64,000 bases of DNA from CAVUQH01 sp963774445 (GTDB lineage Bacteria > Myxococcota_A > Polyangia > Haliangiales > Haliangiaceae). Numbering within the stretch: the first letter of the stretch is position 1; each line of letters opens with the position of its first letter. Made by a program: the position numbers and the translations under genes. Under the pieces are notes generated by a model. That model saw nothing but the letters and a program-made list of their open reading frames with translations. It ran no database searches and had not been told where the DNA came from. Below, one piece after another: positions 55,204 through 64,000 of the stretch. The DNA lies in the NCBI GenBank assembly GCA_963774445.1, contig CAVZFC010000019.1, positions 558,001-622,000 on the forward strand, written 5' to 3'.

Positions 55204-56703
55204 TCAGGTTCCCAAGGACGATCCGCGATCCGGTTGCGTGCGCGCCCGCGGCGGCTTGGCCGGCGGCGGGCGTCGCGCCTCGACCTCTTCGAGGTAGGCG
55301 GTGAGCGCGCGTATGCGCTCCTTGAACGGCTGCTTCTCCAGCTCGGCCAGCCGCTCGGTCTGGCCCAGGCGAGCCAGGCCGACGCGCACCTCGAGGAAGA
55401 GCCGCTCGCGCTCGCGCCGGGCGGCGCGCTTGCGCGCGCGGTGCTCGTCGGACCAGCCGGCGGCGGCGCTTTCGTATTCGCCGTGCTGCTGCTCGAGCGC
55501 GTCAACCAGGGCGCGCAGCTGCCCGTGCTCGGCGGCCGCGTCTTGGGCCGCCACCGCGGTCGGCAAGCTCTTGCGGTAGCTCTGCATCCGCTCGGCGATG
55601 CGCGCGGCGGTGGCCGCCGCGATGCCGGCGGCGGCGGCCATGTCGCCCGCGTTGGCCCGCATGAGCACATCGAGTCGCGACAGACCGGCGGCGAACAGCC
55701 GGTCGATGGTCAGCTTCTCGACGCCGGGAACCTGGCGCAACAGCGACTCGACGATGATCGGCTCGCGGCGGTCGCGCTCGCCGTCGAGGGCAAACGCCCG
55801 CGGAATCAGCTCGACCAGCCGCGCGTAGCGCTTCATCAGCTGGTCCTTGCGCGGGCCGGTGACCGTCGACTGGCCGCTGCCGACCGCCTCGTCGATCGCG
55901 GCGACGAAGCCGTCGAGCGCGGCGACCAGCTCGTCGTTGTCCATCTCGACCGCCATCGACCGCAGCGAGGCCAGCGTCGCCTTGCTGGTCTCCATCCACG
56001 AGCAGGCGACGTCGCCGACCTGTAGCTCGAGCATGACGTTGCGCACCTGGTCGACGTGGTTGGCCGCCAGCTCGTCGAACACCTGCTGCACCGCAGCCCG
56101 GTCGGTGGCGCTCGACTGCGCCGGGGGCGCCGCGCTGTTGCCCCCCTCGTCGATGATGGCGGCGAACGCGCCCGAGATCGACGACATCCGCTTGCGCCGC
56201 ACGGCGCCATCGGGTGTCGAGGGTGCCGGCGGCGTGGCCGATTTGACCGTGGCGGCCGGGCGCCGCGGCGGCGGCTTGGGCCTGGCCAACGGCGCCCGCG
56301 CGCTGGGTCGCGGCGGTGTGCCCCCGGCTGCGGGCGCGGCCGGCGGCGACGACGACGCGCGCTCGGTCGGCGCGGGGCGCTTGGGCGCGACCCGCACGCC
56401 GCCCACGGTGCGCGGCGGCGTCAACAACGCGTCGCGCGGGCCGCGCTCCGCCTCGCCGGGTGGCGGCGGCAGCGGCGGCGGCAGCGGATCCGGATCGGTC
56501 AGTGGATCGTCCAGCTCGTCGAGCTCGTCGAGCGCCACCTCGGGTGGCACCGGCACGGAAGCGGCTTCGGTCGGGATCGCGCGACCGTTGGCGCGCGCGC
56601 CAACGCCCTCGACCGCGGTCTCGCTCTCCGAGAGATCGGTCGCCTCGCGCTCCGGCTCATCGCCGTCGCCGGTACCGCCGAAAATGCGGTTGAAGATGCT
56701 CAA
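55204..56703 (-). CDS. Scaffold-like protein with DUF4332/HhH-type domain and coiled coil
   Basis: 499 residues. MSIFNRIFGG starts an amphipathic helix that may bind a membrane or filament. Residues 20-180 are Pro/Asp/Ala-rich and disordered. A helical domain (about 195-290; QQVFDELAANHVDQVRNVMLEL) precedes a helix-hairpin-helix module similar to DUF4332 (SLLRQVPGVEKLTIDRLFAAGL then AAGIAAATAARIAERMQSY). A charged coiled coil (EHRARKRAARRERERLFLEV) ends it. It is first in the bactofilin cluster, so a filament-associated adaptor is plausible. Confidence 0.75.
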   Translation of the reverse strand: MSIFNRIFGGTGDGDEPEREATDLSESETAVEGVGARANGRAIPTEAASVPVPPEVALDELDELDDPLTDPDPLPPPLPPPPGEAERGPRDALLTPPRTVGGVRVAPKRPAPTERASSSPPAAPAAGGTPPRPSARAPLARPKPPPRRPAATVKSATPPAPSTPDGAVRRKRMSSISGAFAAIIDEGGNSAAPPAQSSATDRAAVQQVFDELAANHVDQVRNVMLELQVGDVACSWMETSKATLASLRSMAVEMDNDELVAALDGFVAAIDEAVGSGQSTVTGPRKDQLMKRYARLVELIPRAFALDGERDRREPIIVESLLRQVPGVEKLTIDRLFAAGLSRLDVLMRANAGDMAAAAGIAAATAARIAERMQSYRKSLPTAVAAQDAAAEHGQLRALVDALEQQHGEYESAAAGWSDEHRARKRAARRERERLFLEVRVGLARLGQTERLAELEKQPFKERIRALTAYLEEVEARRPPPAKPPRARTQPDRGSSLGT

Positions 56704-56825
56704 CGAGCGCTCCTCGAACGCGCACCCTCACCGCACGCGCTCGAACCAACCCATGGTATCAGCACGCGCGCGCACTTCCCATGTAGGCATTCGGCGACGT
56801 TGTCGCCACCACTCCGGAGTGCCGC

Positions 56826-58160
56826 CTAGTTCACGACCACGCCGCAGACACCCATGTTGCAGGCCAGGCCGCTGCAGCAGTCGGCAGTGGCGGTGCACTG
56901 CTGGCCGTACTCGGTGCAGCTTCCGGGGTTGTCGCCGCAGGTGCCCTGGGTCGAGCCCGGCGGGATGACGCACGGAAGTGCGGAGCAGCAGTCGGCGCTA
57001 TTGGTGCACGCACCGCCGGAGGCCACGCAGCTGTCGCCACCGCAGGTCAGCGGCGGGAACTCGCCGCTGCCGCTGGGCGTGCACGGCAGGCCGCAGCAAT
57101 CGGCGCTGGTGGCGCAGTCCTTGCCCTCGTACGAGCTCGGATCGGTACAGTCGATCTCGGCTGCCAGACAGCGCGGGATCCCCAGGTTGTCCAGCTTGCA
57201 GGTATCGAACTGCAGCACGTTGCCGGAGCAGCAGTTGGCGTTGGCGTTGCACGAGTTGGTCTGCAGGCGGCAAATGCCACCGGCCGGGGTGCAGGCGTTA
57301 CCGTTGTCACAGCGGCCGAGCGGGTTGTTCCCGACCTTGGAGCAGTGGATCTGGCTGGTGTCACCGTCGGGGTTGCCTTCGGCGCCGCAGCAGTCCGAGT
57401 CGTTGGCGCAGACCTCGCCGGTCGGCCGGCAGCCGCTGGGCGGCTGACAGATCATGATGCCGGCGGAACCGTACGGCAGGCAGGCTCGGCTGCAGCACTC
57501 GCCGCCACAGACCGGCAGGTCGCTGCCGTCGTAGATCCCGCCGCAGACCTCGCCCGCGCTCAGGCACTCGGTCGCGCCACTGGCGGGAACCAGGGCGCAG
57601 GTTCCAACTGAGGCGCCATTCGCGATGCTGCACTGGCCGCCGCAGCACTCGGCGTCGCTGGCGCAGATATCGCCGGTCTGCCGGCAGAAGGAGGGGTTGG
57701 CGTCGCAGACGTCGTTGTTGCAGAAGCCCGAGCAGCATTCGCTGTTGTCGGCGCACGTGTTGCCGGATGTCCGGCACGAATCGTTGAGCGGCGCACACGA
57801 TCCGGAGACACAGGAACCGCTGCAGCATTGGCCGTCGCTGTCGCACGTGTCGTTGTCGGAGACGCACTGCGAATCGGAGCACGCGGCATTCACGCACGAG
57901 AACGAGCAGCACTCGTAGCCGACCTGGCACGCGTCACCCGTGGGCAAACAACTGCCCGTCGGCTGCGAGCAGACGTTCAGGTCGGGATCGCAGTGTCCGG
58001 TGCAGCAGTCGTCGTCGGCGGTGCACGACATCCCGACGATGGTGCAGTCGGCCACTGCTGCGTCGGTGTCGTTGCCAGAGTTGTGCCCACCGCACGCGGC
58101 CAGCGTGCCGGCGATGAAAAAAGCCAAGGTGATCGATCGAGTCGCAGGGACGTAGGACAT
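56826..58160 (-). CDS. Cysteine-rich repeat lipoprotein
   Basis: 444 residues from ATG 58160, with GGAGG seven bases upstream. The lipobox GTLAAC gives the lipidated Cys. The rest is a chain of about ten Dickkopf-like units of the form C-x5-6-C-x5-6-CC-x3-C, for example MSCTADDDCCTGHC, DTCDSDGQCCSGSC, NTCADNSECCSGFC and QQCTATADCCSGLAC. More than 60 Cys point to heavy disulfide bonding outside the cytoplasm. It is a surface protein of the type abundant in myxobacteria, perhaps a client of the VKOR-DsbA system at 33.6 kb. No enzyme motif. Confidence 0.87.
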   Translation of the reverse strand: MSYVPATRSITLAFFIAGTLAACGGHNSGNDTDAAVADCTIVGMSCTADDDCCTGHCDPDLNVCSQPTGSCLPTGDACQVGYECCSFSCVNAACSDSQCVSDNDTCDSDGQCCSGSCVSGSCAPLNDSCRTSGNTCADNSECCSGFCNNDVCDANPSFCRQTGDICASDAECCGGQCSIANGASVGTCALVPASGATECLSAGEVCGGIYDGSDLPVCGGECCSRACLPYGSAGIMICQPPSGCRPTGEVCANDSDCCGAEGNPDGDTSQIHCSKVGNNPLGRCDNGNACTPAGGICRLQTNSCNANANCCSGNVLQFDTCKLDNLGIPRCLAAEIDCTDPSSYEGKDCATSADCCGLPCTPSGSGEFPPLTCGGDSCVASGGACTNSADCCSALPCVIPPGSTQGTCGDNPGSCTEYGQQCTATADCCSGLACNMGVCGVVVN

Positions 58161-58340
58161 GAGAGGCCTCCCTACGCATAGTTGGGTCGAGCGCCGATTT
58201 CGTTGAAAGAAAGTGCGCCGAAGCGTGGGCAAATGTAGGAGCACGTGCGACGGAATTGGTTCATGGCGCACCAAACGTGTGGGGGTGCGAACGGTTCGGG
58301 CTCCACCGGGTCGCTCCAGGTCGTGTTATGCGATCGGGTG

Positions 58341-59849
58341 ATGAGCGAGCCCACCCCAGAGACCACCGGGACGTCGGCATCGGAGAGCGCGATCAAGAAG
58401 CTCGGCGAAGGCACCGAGCGCGAGCGGGAGATCGAGCTGGCCGGGCGCACCCTGACCTATCGCGCGATCACCGACTGGATCGTCTTGCACAAGCGCGACG
58501 AGCCGATCGCCAGCATGTTCTACACCGGCTACTTCGCCACCGGCACCGACCCGGCGACGCGCCCACTCACGTTCGTCTTCAACGGCGGGCCGGGGGCGGC
58601 GTCGGCGTATCTGCACATGGGCGCCATCGGACCGACGCGGGTGGTGTTCGGGGACGACGGCAGCCAGCCGGCGCCGCCGGTGCGGCTGGCCGACAACCTG
58701 GAGACCTGGCTGGCGTTCACCGATGTCGTCTGCCTCGACCCGATCGGCACCGGCTTTTCGCGCTCGCACGAACACGCGCGAGACAAGGGCAAGGAGGCCG
58801 CGGCGAGCGGCAACAACGACAAGCCCAAGCCGAGCGAGTTCTGGGAGGTCAAGCGCGACCTCGAGTCGGTAGGCGAGCTGATCACCCGCATCCTGACCGC
58901 CCACGGTCGGTGGCGGTCGCCGATCGCCATCGCCGGCGAGAGCTACGGCGGCTTCCGCGTCGGTCGCCTGGCGCGCACGCTGCAAGAGGATTTCGGCGTC
59001 GGACTGGTGGCCGCGATCCTCATCTCGCCGGGGATCGAGTTCGCCGGCCTGCTGGGGAACGACTACAACCTGGAGCACTGGGTAGAGATGCTGCCGGCGT
59101 TCGCCGCGACTGCCCACGCGCACGGCGTGGCCGGCAAGGGCACCGACTTCGCGGCGCACCGCGCCGCCTCCGAGGAGCTGGCGGTGGGCGACTGGGTCAA
59201 CTTGTTGGCCCAGGGCGACCGCATGCCCGAGGAGCGCCGCCGCGAGATCTGCACCCGCGCCGCCGCGCTGATCGGCCTGCCGGCCGAGATGATTCACGGC
59301 GCCCTGGGCCGGGTGACGCGCGAGCAGTTCTGTCGCGAGCTGTTGCGCTCGCAGCGCCGCTACGTCGGCCTGTACGACGGCTCGGTCACGGCGGTCGATC
59401 CGTTCCCCGATCGCGAGGTCTACAACGGCCCCGACCCGACGCTGCAGGGCTCGACCCGGGCGTTCGCCCCCGGCATCAACGCCCACCTGCGCGAAGATCT
59501 GGGGGTGAAGACCGACCTCGACTACATCCTCCTCAACATGGAGGCCAACCTGGCCTGGCGCGACGAGGGGATGGAGCACGTGATCAGCCAGGCGCTGGGC
59601 TCGCTGGACGAGCTGCGCTACGGCATGGCGCTCAACCCGGCCATGCGGGTCCTGATCAGCCACGGCTACTATGATCTGGTGACGCCGTACGCCTCGGCCG
59701 AGCGCCTGGTCCGGCTGATGAAGCTGGCGCCGTCGCAACGCGAGGCGCTCAAGACCCAGCACTTTGCCGGCGGCCACATGTTCTACACCCACGCCGCGTC
59801 GCGGCGCGCCTTCACCGGGCTGGTGCGCGACTACTGCTTCGGCAGCTAG
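58341..59849 (+). CDS. Peptidase S10-family (serine carboxypeptidase-like) protein
   Basis: 502 residues from ATG 58341. The S10 hallmarks are in place: FVFNGGPGAASAYLHMGAIGP (oxyanion loop), DPIGTGFSRS, nucleophile Ser201 in GESYGGF, acid in SHGYYDLVTPY and catalytic His in FAGGHMFYTHAASR. No signal peptide is visible, so unlike eukaryotic carboxypeptidases it seems cytoplasmic or uses another route. It should cleave C-terminal residues from peptides. It overlaps the convergent symporter gene by four bases. Confidence 0.9.
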   Translation: MSEPTPETTGTSASESAIKKLGEGTEREREIELAGRTLTYRAITDWIVLHKRDEPIASMFYTGYFATGTDPATRPLTFVFNGGPGAASAYLHMGAIGPTRVVFGDDGSQPAPPVRLADNLETWLAFTDVVCLDPIGTGFSRSHEHARDKGKEAAASGNNDKPKPSEFWEVKRDLESVGELITRILTAHGRWRSPIAIAGESYGGFRVGRLARTLQEDFGVGLVAAILISPGIEFAGLLGNDYNLEHWVEMLPAFAATAHAHGVAGKGTDFAAHRAASEELAVGDWVNLLAQGDRMPEERRREICTRAAALIGLPAEMIHGALGRVTREQFCRELLRSQRRYVGLYDGSVTAVDPFPDREVYNGPDPTLQGSTRAFAPGINAHLREDLGVKTDLDYILLNMEANLAWRDEGMEHVISQALGSLDELRYGMALNPAMRVLISHGYYDLVTPYASAERLVRLMKLAPSQREALKTQHFAGGHMFYTHAASRRAFTGLVRDYCFGS

Positions 59850-61270
59850 CCGGCGGCGCTGGGGCGCTCATCGGTCACGACATCGGCGCCCAGCTGGCGG
59901 CGCAACGCCTCCCGCTCCTGCTCGGCGGCCAGCTCGCTGGCGCGGCTCGGACCCGCGACCATTCGATCCAGCACCACGCACGCCACTAGATCGCCGCTCA
60001 CGTTCAGCACGCAGCGGAAGCGCTCGAGGATCTGGTCGAGCCCAACGATCAGCACCAGCCCGGCCGCGGGCACGCCGGCGGCGTTGAGCACAGTGGCCAG
60101 GATCATGATGCCCACCCCAGGGGTCGCCGGTGCGCCCACCGACGATCCCAGAGAGGTCGCGAGCAGCGCGAGCAGCGCCGTCCAGGGCAGATCCATTCCG
60201 AACAGCTGGGCCATGAAAATGGTCGCCAGCCCGTGGTAGCAGGCCGTGCCGCTCATGTTCATGGTCGCGCCGATCGGCACCACCAGCTGTGCCGTTGATG
60301 GCCGCACCTCGAGATTGTCCTCGGCGGCCCGGATCGTCACCGGCATCGTCGCCGCCGAGCTGTCGGTGGAGAACGCCAGCAGCATCGGTTCGCGAATGTC
60401 GGACAGGAACTTCAACGGGCTGCGCTTGCCCAGCACCGCGACCACGGCGAGGAAGACGCAGAGCAACACCAGCAGGCCGGCGATCACCGTGGCGGCGTAG
60501 GCGCCGATGCCGACCAACACCCCCGCCCCGGTGCGGACCAGCGCCTGCGCCAGCAGGCCGAATACGGCCAACGGCGCCAGCCGCATGACGAAGCCGACGA
60601 CCACCATGCAGACCTTCTGCAGCGATCCCATGAGGTCGAGCAGCGGCCTGGAGCTCTCGGGCTCGAGCGCGATCAGCGCGATGCCCAGGACCACCGCGAA
60701 CAGGACCACCTGCAACATCTCGCCCTGTACCATCGCGCCCAGCGGGTTCTGCGGGAGCACGCCGACGAGCAGCTCGGGTGCGTTGGCGAATGTCACGCTC
60801 TGGTGGGGCAGCGCCTCCACCGGCGCCCCTCCAGCGACCGCCGCGCGCATCAGCGACGGGTCGACGAGCTCGCCGGGGCGCACCAGGTACGCCAGCGCGA
60901 TGCCGATCGTGGTGGCCACGACCGTCGCGACAAGGAAGTAGATACCCAGGCCGATCCCAGTCGTGCGTAGCTGGTGCAGATCGCCGCTGGCGGCGATGCC
61001 GCGGATGACCGAGGCCAGCACCAGGGGAATCACGACCATCTGAATGACCAGGAGGAAGAAATTGCCCGGCAGCGCCAGCCAGTTGCCGATCACCTCGGCG
61101 GTGTCGGGCGCGACCCAGCCCGCCGACGGGCCCAGCGCGATCCCGGCGGCGATACCCAGCGACATCCCCACGAGGATCTTGACCCACAGCCGGGTCTCGA
61201 TCAGCTGCTGAACGTGGTGCGCCAGAGACCTGAGATTGCGCGGGTGGGTGCGCTCGAGCGGATGAACCAT
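59846..61270 (-). CDS. Dicarboxylate/amino acid:cation symporter (SLC1/DctA-GltP family)
   Basis: 474 residues from ATG 61270; upstream in-frame residues are basic and unlikely. Eight membrane helices and two re-entrant loops are indicated by ILVGMSLGIAAGIALGP, LALPGNFFLLVIQMVVIPLVLASVIRGI, AFSTDSSAATMPVTI (serine-rich HP1 loop), PIGATMNMSGTACYHGLATIFMAQ (NMxGT motif) and SLGSSVGAPATPGVGIMIL (HP2). It takes up C4-dicarboxylates or acidic amino acids with Na+ or H+. Ser rather than Asp in NMSGT may shift substrate or ion choice. Confidence 0.9.
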   Translation of the reverse strand: MVHPLERTHPRNLRSLAHHVQQLIETRLWVKILVGMSLGIAAGIALGPSAGWVAPDTAEVIGNWLALPGNFFLLVIQMVVIPLVLASVIRGIAASGDLHQLRTTGIGLGIYFLVATVVATTIGIALAYLVRPGELVDPSLMRAAVAGGAPVEALPHQSVTFANAPELLVGVLPQNPLGAMVQGEMLQVVLFAVVLGIALIALEPESSRPLLDLMGSLQKVCMVVVGFVMRLAPLAVFGLLAQALVRTGAGVLVGIGAYAATVIAGLLVLLCVFLAVVAVLGKRSPLKFLSDIREPMLLAFSTDSSAATMPVTIRAAEDNLEVRPSTAQLVVPIGATMNMSGTACYHGLATIFMAQLFGMDLPWTALLALLATSLGSSVGAPATPGVGIMILATVLNAAGVPAAGLVLIVGLDQILERFRCVLNVSGDLVACVVLDRMVAGPSRASELAAEQEREALRRQLGADVVTDERPSAAG

Positions 61271-61399
61271 GCGCGGCTCCTGCGCAGAGAGCCTGCGATG
61301 CCCATGCCAGCAGTAGCGGCCGCGGGCCCGGATGATTCGCGCACCATGTGCGTGATGCTGTCGAACGGCTGCACGCATTTCGCGGCGCCGAGCGGACGC

Positions 61400-62378
61400 C
61401 TACCGCGCTCCGGGAAGCAACACGTCGAGCAGACGACCGGCGGTGGCCGCGGTGCCGAGCAGCGCGCGCGCGCGCGCGGTGCGGAGGGGAGGTGTCGTGA
61501 CGGGGCCGTCGTCGCACAGGGCGTCGAGCCAGGCGGCGGCCGGAGGCCGATCGAGAACGCCTCCGAGACCGAACAGCGCCAGCTGCTCGGCGCCGGCCGC
61601 GCGGGCGATGGCGACGTCGCGCGACAACTCGGCTGGATGGCGATAGCAGCGCTCGTCGCCCAGAGCGCCGACGCCGACCGCGCCGAGGGCGATACCAGCG
61701 GCCGCACCCAGATGCGCGCACGTGCCGGCGCTCCACGCGGCCAGCATCGCCTCGGCGTCGCGGCGGCGAAACAGTCCGCGGCTGTAGCCCTCGATCAGCG
61801 AGGTGTAGGCCATGGCAAAGACGCGGCGGAACGGCAGTCCGTCAACCGGCGTTCCCATCGCCCGCTGCCAGCCGCGGGCGCCGGCGCCGCACACCGCCCA
61901 CGGGTGCACCGCGGCGGTGACCGCCAGCCCGGCCCGGTCGAGCTCGCCGACCAGCGCGCGCAGGGCACGGGCGCCAGCGCGCGGCGGCGGGCGACGGGGG
62001 TCGGGCCGCCCCTTCGCGAGGAGCGCGCGGGTCAGCGCGAGCGGCGGCTCGAGATCGATCAGCACCTCGTCGGGCCGGCGGTCGGCGGCATGGAGCTCGA
62101 CCAGCAGCTCGCGGGTGTATTCGGCGAACGCGCCGCCGGTCCAGGCGCTGGCCCAGCGGCCGCGGTCGTCGTCGATCATCGGCCACACGCCGACCGCGAC
62201 CCCGGCCCCGCGGCAGGCGTCCACGATCTCGACCGCCCGGCGGCGCACCAGCGGCGTGATGGCGACGTAGAGCTGGATCCTGCCGGCGAGCAGCGCCAGG
62301 GTCTCCGGCGCCAGCAGGCGGTCGATCGACAACAGCTCGCTGAAGACGTACCGCCGCACAAGCGGTACCTTACCGTGC

Positions 62379-62380
<2 letters not shown>
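61400..62380 (-). CDS. Putative TIM-barrel-like protein of unknown function
   Basis: About 326 residues from ATG 62380; GTG 62359 is an alternative with AAGG eight bases upstream. The pattern of strands suggests a glycosidase-like (beta/alpha)8 barrel: RIQLYVAITPLVRRRAVEIVDACRGAGVAVGVWPMIDDDRG, DEVLIDLEPPLA (a possible catalytic Asp/Glu pair), GLAVTAAVHPWAV, RRVFAMAYTSLIEGYSRG and EQLALFGLGGVLD. The ATG shares two bases with the divergent glycosyltransferase start, so the two may be controlled together. The enzyme assignment is inferred from topology only. Confidence 0.65.
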
Positions 62381-63443
<1,063 letters not shown>

Positions 63444-63446
63444 CGA

Positions 63447-64000
63447 TCACGCGGCCTCGTCGCGGCGGGCGCCGACGCTCTGCCGACCAAAGGCGCGGCC
63501 GAGGGCGCGGACGTCGGCCTCGAGCCGGGGGATGAAGTTGCGCATCTGCCGCGCGAGCAGCCAGTCGGCGGGGCGCGTCGCCATCAGCGAGCGGATCGGA
63601 GCGAACCAGCGCAGCGACCTGGGCACGTAGGTGGCGCGCTCGCGGCGCTCGATGGCGCGGGCGAAGGCGGCGGCGCACTCCTCGACCGAGGTGACGGTGC
63701 CGAACGGCCCCGGCAGACGGCGCAAGAGCTCGTTGAAGCTGTCGAGCTCTTGCTGCTGGTCGCGCACGAGATCGGTGTCGATCCAGCAGGGCACGCCGAC
63801 GCCGACATCGACCCCCTCGTGTGCCAACTCGAGGCGCAGCGACGACGCGAAATACTCGACGCCGATCTTCGACGCGGCGTAGGCCGACAGCCCGGGCAGC
63901 GGGCGCAGCGCCGAGGCCGACGAGACGATCAGGTAGTAGCCGCGCCGCTCGGTGACATGGGGAAGCGTGAGGCTGACGGTGCGGATGACGCCGGTCAGGT
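63447..64000 (-). CDS. SDR-family oxidoreductase, C-terminal part, runs off right edge
   Basis: The minus strand is open from base 64000 down to a stop at 63447, about 184 residues of a short-chain dehydrogenase whose start and NAD(P)-binding GxxxGxG motif lie outside. Visible parts are LTGVIRTVSLTLPHVTERRG, the catalytic Ser in YYLIVSSASAL, and YAASK with the catalytic Tyr and Lys, then LRLELAHEGVDVGVGVPCWIDTD. The tail is basic (ALGRAFGRQSVGARRDEAA) and may bind a membrane. Substrate unknown. Confidence 0.88.
   Translation of the reverse strand, partial: LTGVIRTVSLTLPHVTERRGYYLIVSSASALRPLPGLSAYAASKIGVEYFASSLRLELAHEGVDVGVGVPCWIDTDLVRDQQQELDSFNELLRRLPGPFGTVTSVEECAAAFARAIERRERATYVPRSLRWFAPIRSLMATRPADWLLARQMRNFIPRLEADVRALGRAFGRQSVGARRDEAA

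Overview
The window is about 70% GC, with dense gene packing and frequent ATGA/GTGA start-stop overlaps. It reads as a chromosomal piece of a Myxococcota bacterium, most likely Haliangiales/Kofleriaceae-like; this is inferred from gene content, since no rRNA gene is present. The signs are three Hanks-type Ser/Thr kinases, an FHA-linked sigma-54 activator, a class III cyclase, a PilZ protein, a bactofilin, many proline-rich lipoproteins and two large cysteine-rich lipoproteins. I see no rRNA, tRNA, CRISPR array, phage or transposase gene.

Layout. 0-5.7 kb: the N-terminal part of a DUF4157 (eCIS-core) protein running off the left edge, a lone ParB-like protein, a small membrane protein, then a four-gene operon (DUF169, YbaK-type deacylase, cupin, RNB exoribonuclease). 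5.8-13.2 kb: signalling, with a tandem pair of paralogous membrane proteins, an adenylate cyclase, a kinase-TPR-Cys-rich lipoprotein operon, and a GreA/GreB-like factor. 13.2-21.8 kb: HMA-domain lipoprotein, PPC-domain lipoprotein, thioesterase, PilZ, ExbB-like protein, YgiQ radical SAM protein, and a MacA-MacB-type ABC exporter operon. 21.8-27.7 kb: a GFA-GNAT fusion, PEBP-like protein, a sulfur-handling operon (SQR-like flavoprotein, DsrC/TusE-like, DsrE2-like) and an SDR with a zinc ribbon.

27.7-36.7 kb: exported hydrolases and lipoproteins, then a thiol-redox island: a peroxiredoxin-like lipoprotein with an in-frame UGA at the catalytic position (probable selenoprotein), a VKOR-DsbA-like fusion, an OmpA-like protein and a TlpA-like thioredoxin lipoprotein. 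36.8-49.7 kb: the FHA/sigma-54 regulator, a carboxypeptidase-regulatory-like protein, a PaaK-like ligase, a delta-9-type desaturase, a soluble Ser/Thr kinase, a MITE-like repeat, a HAD/LNS2-like lipoprotein and large myxobacterial proteins of unknown function. 49.7-56.7 kb: a zinc-ribbon protein, then a minus-strand cluster of HhH scaffold, pentapeptide-repeat protein, bactofilin and a membrane Ser/Thr kinase. 56.8-64 kb: Cys-rich lipoprotein, S10 peptidase, dicarboxylate symporter, a glycosyltransferase with a divergent neighbour, and an SDR running off the right edge.

Two points matter for anyone using this annotation. First, at least six conserved genes (RNB, kinase at 9.2 kb, GreA-like, lipoprotein at 28.9 kb, carboxypeptidase-like at 38.2 kb, secreted protein at 14.4 kb) each need one or two single-base corrections to read through. 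That pattern suggests sequencing or assembly error more than decay, and the coordinates given span both frames. Second, the strongest novel candidate is the selenoprotein at 31817-32413: UGA sits exactly where homologues carry the first Cys of CxxC, and a hairpin with a GGUC apical loop follows at the spacing typical of bacterial SECIS elements.
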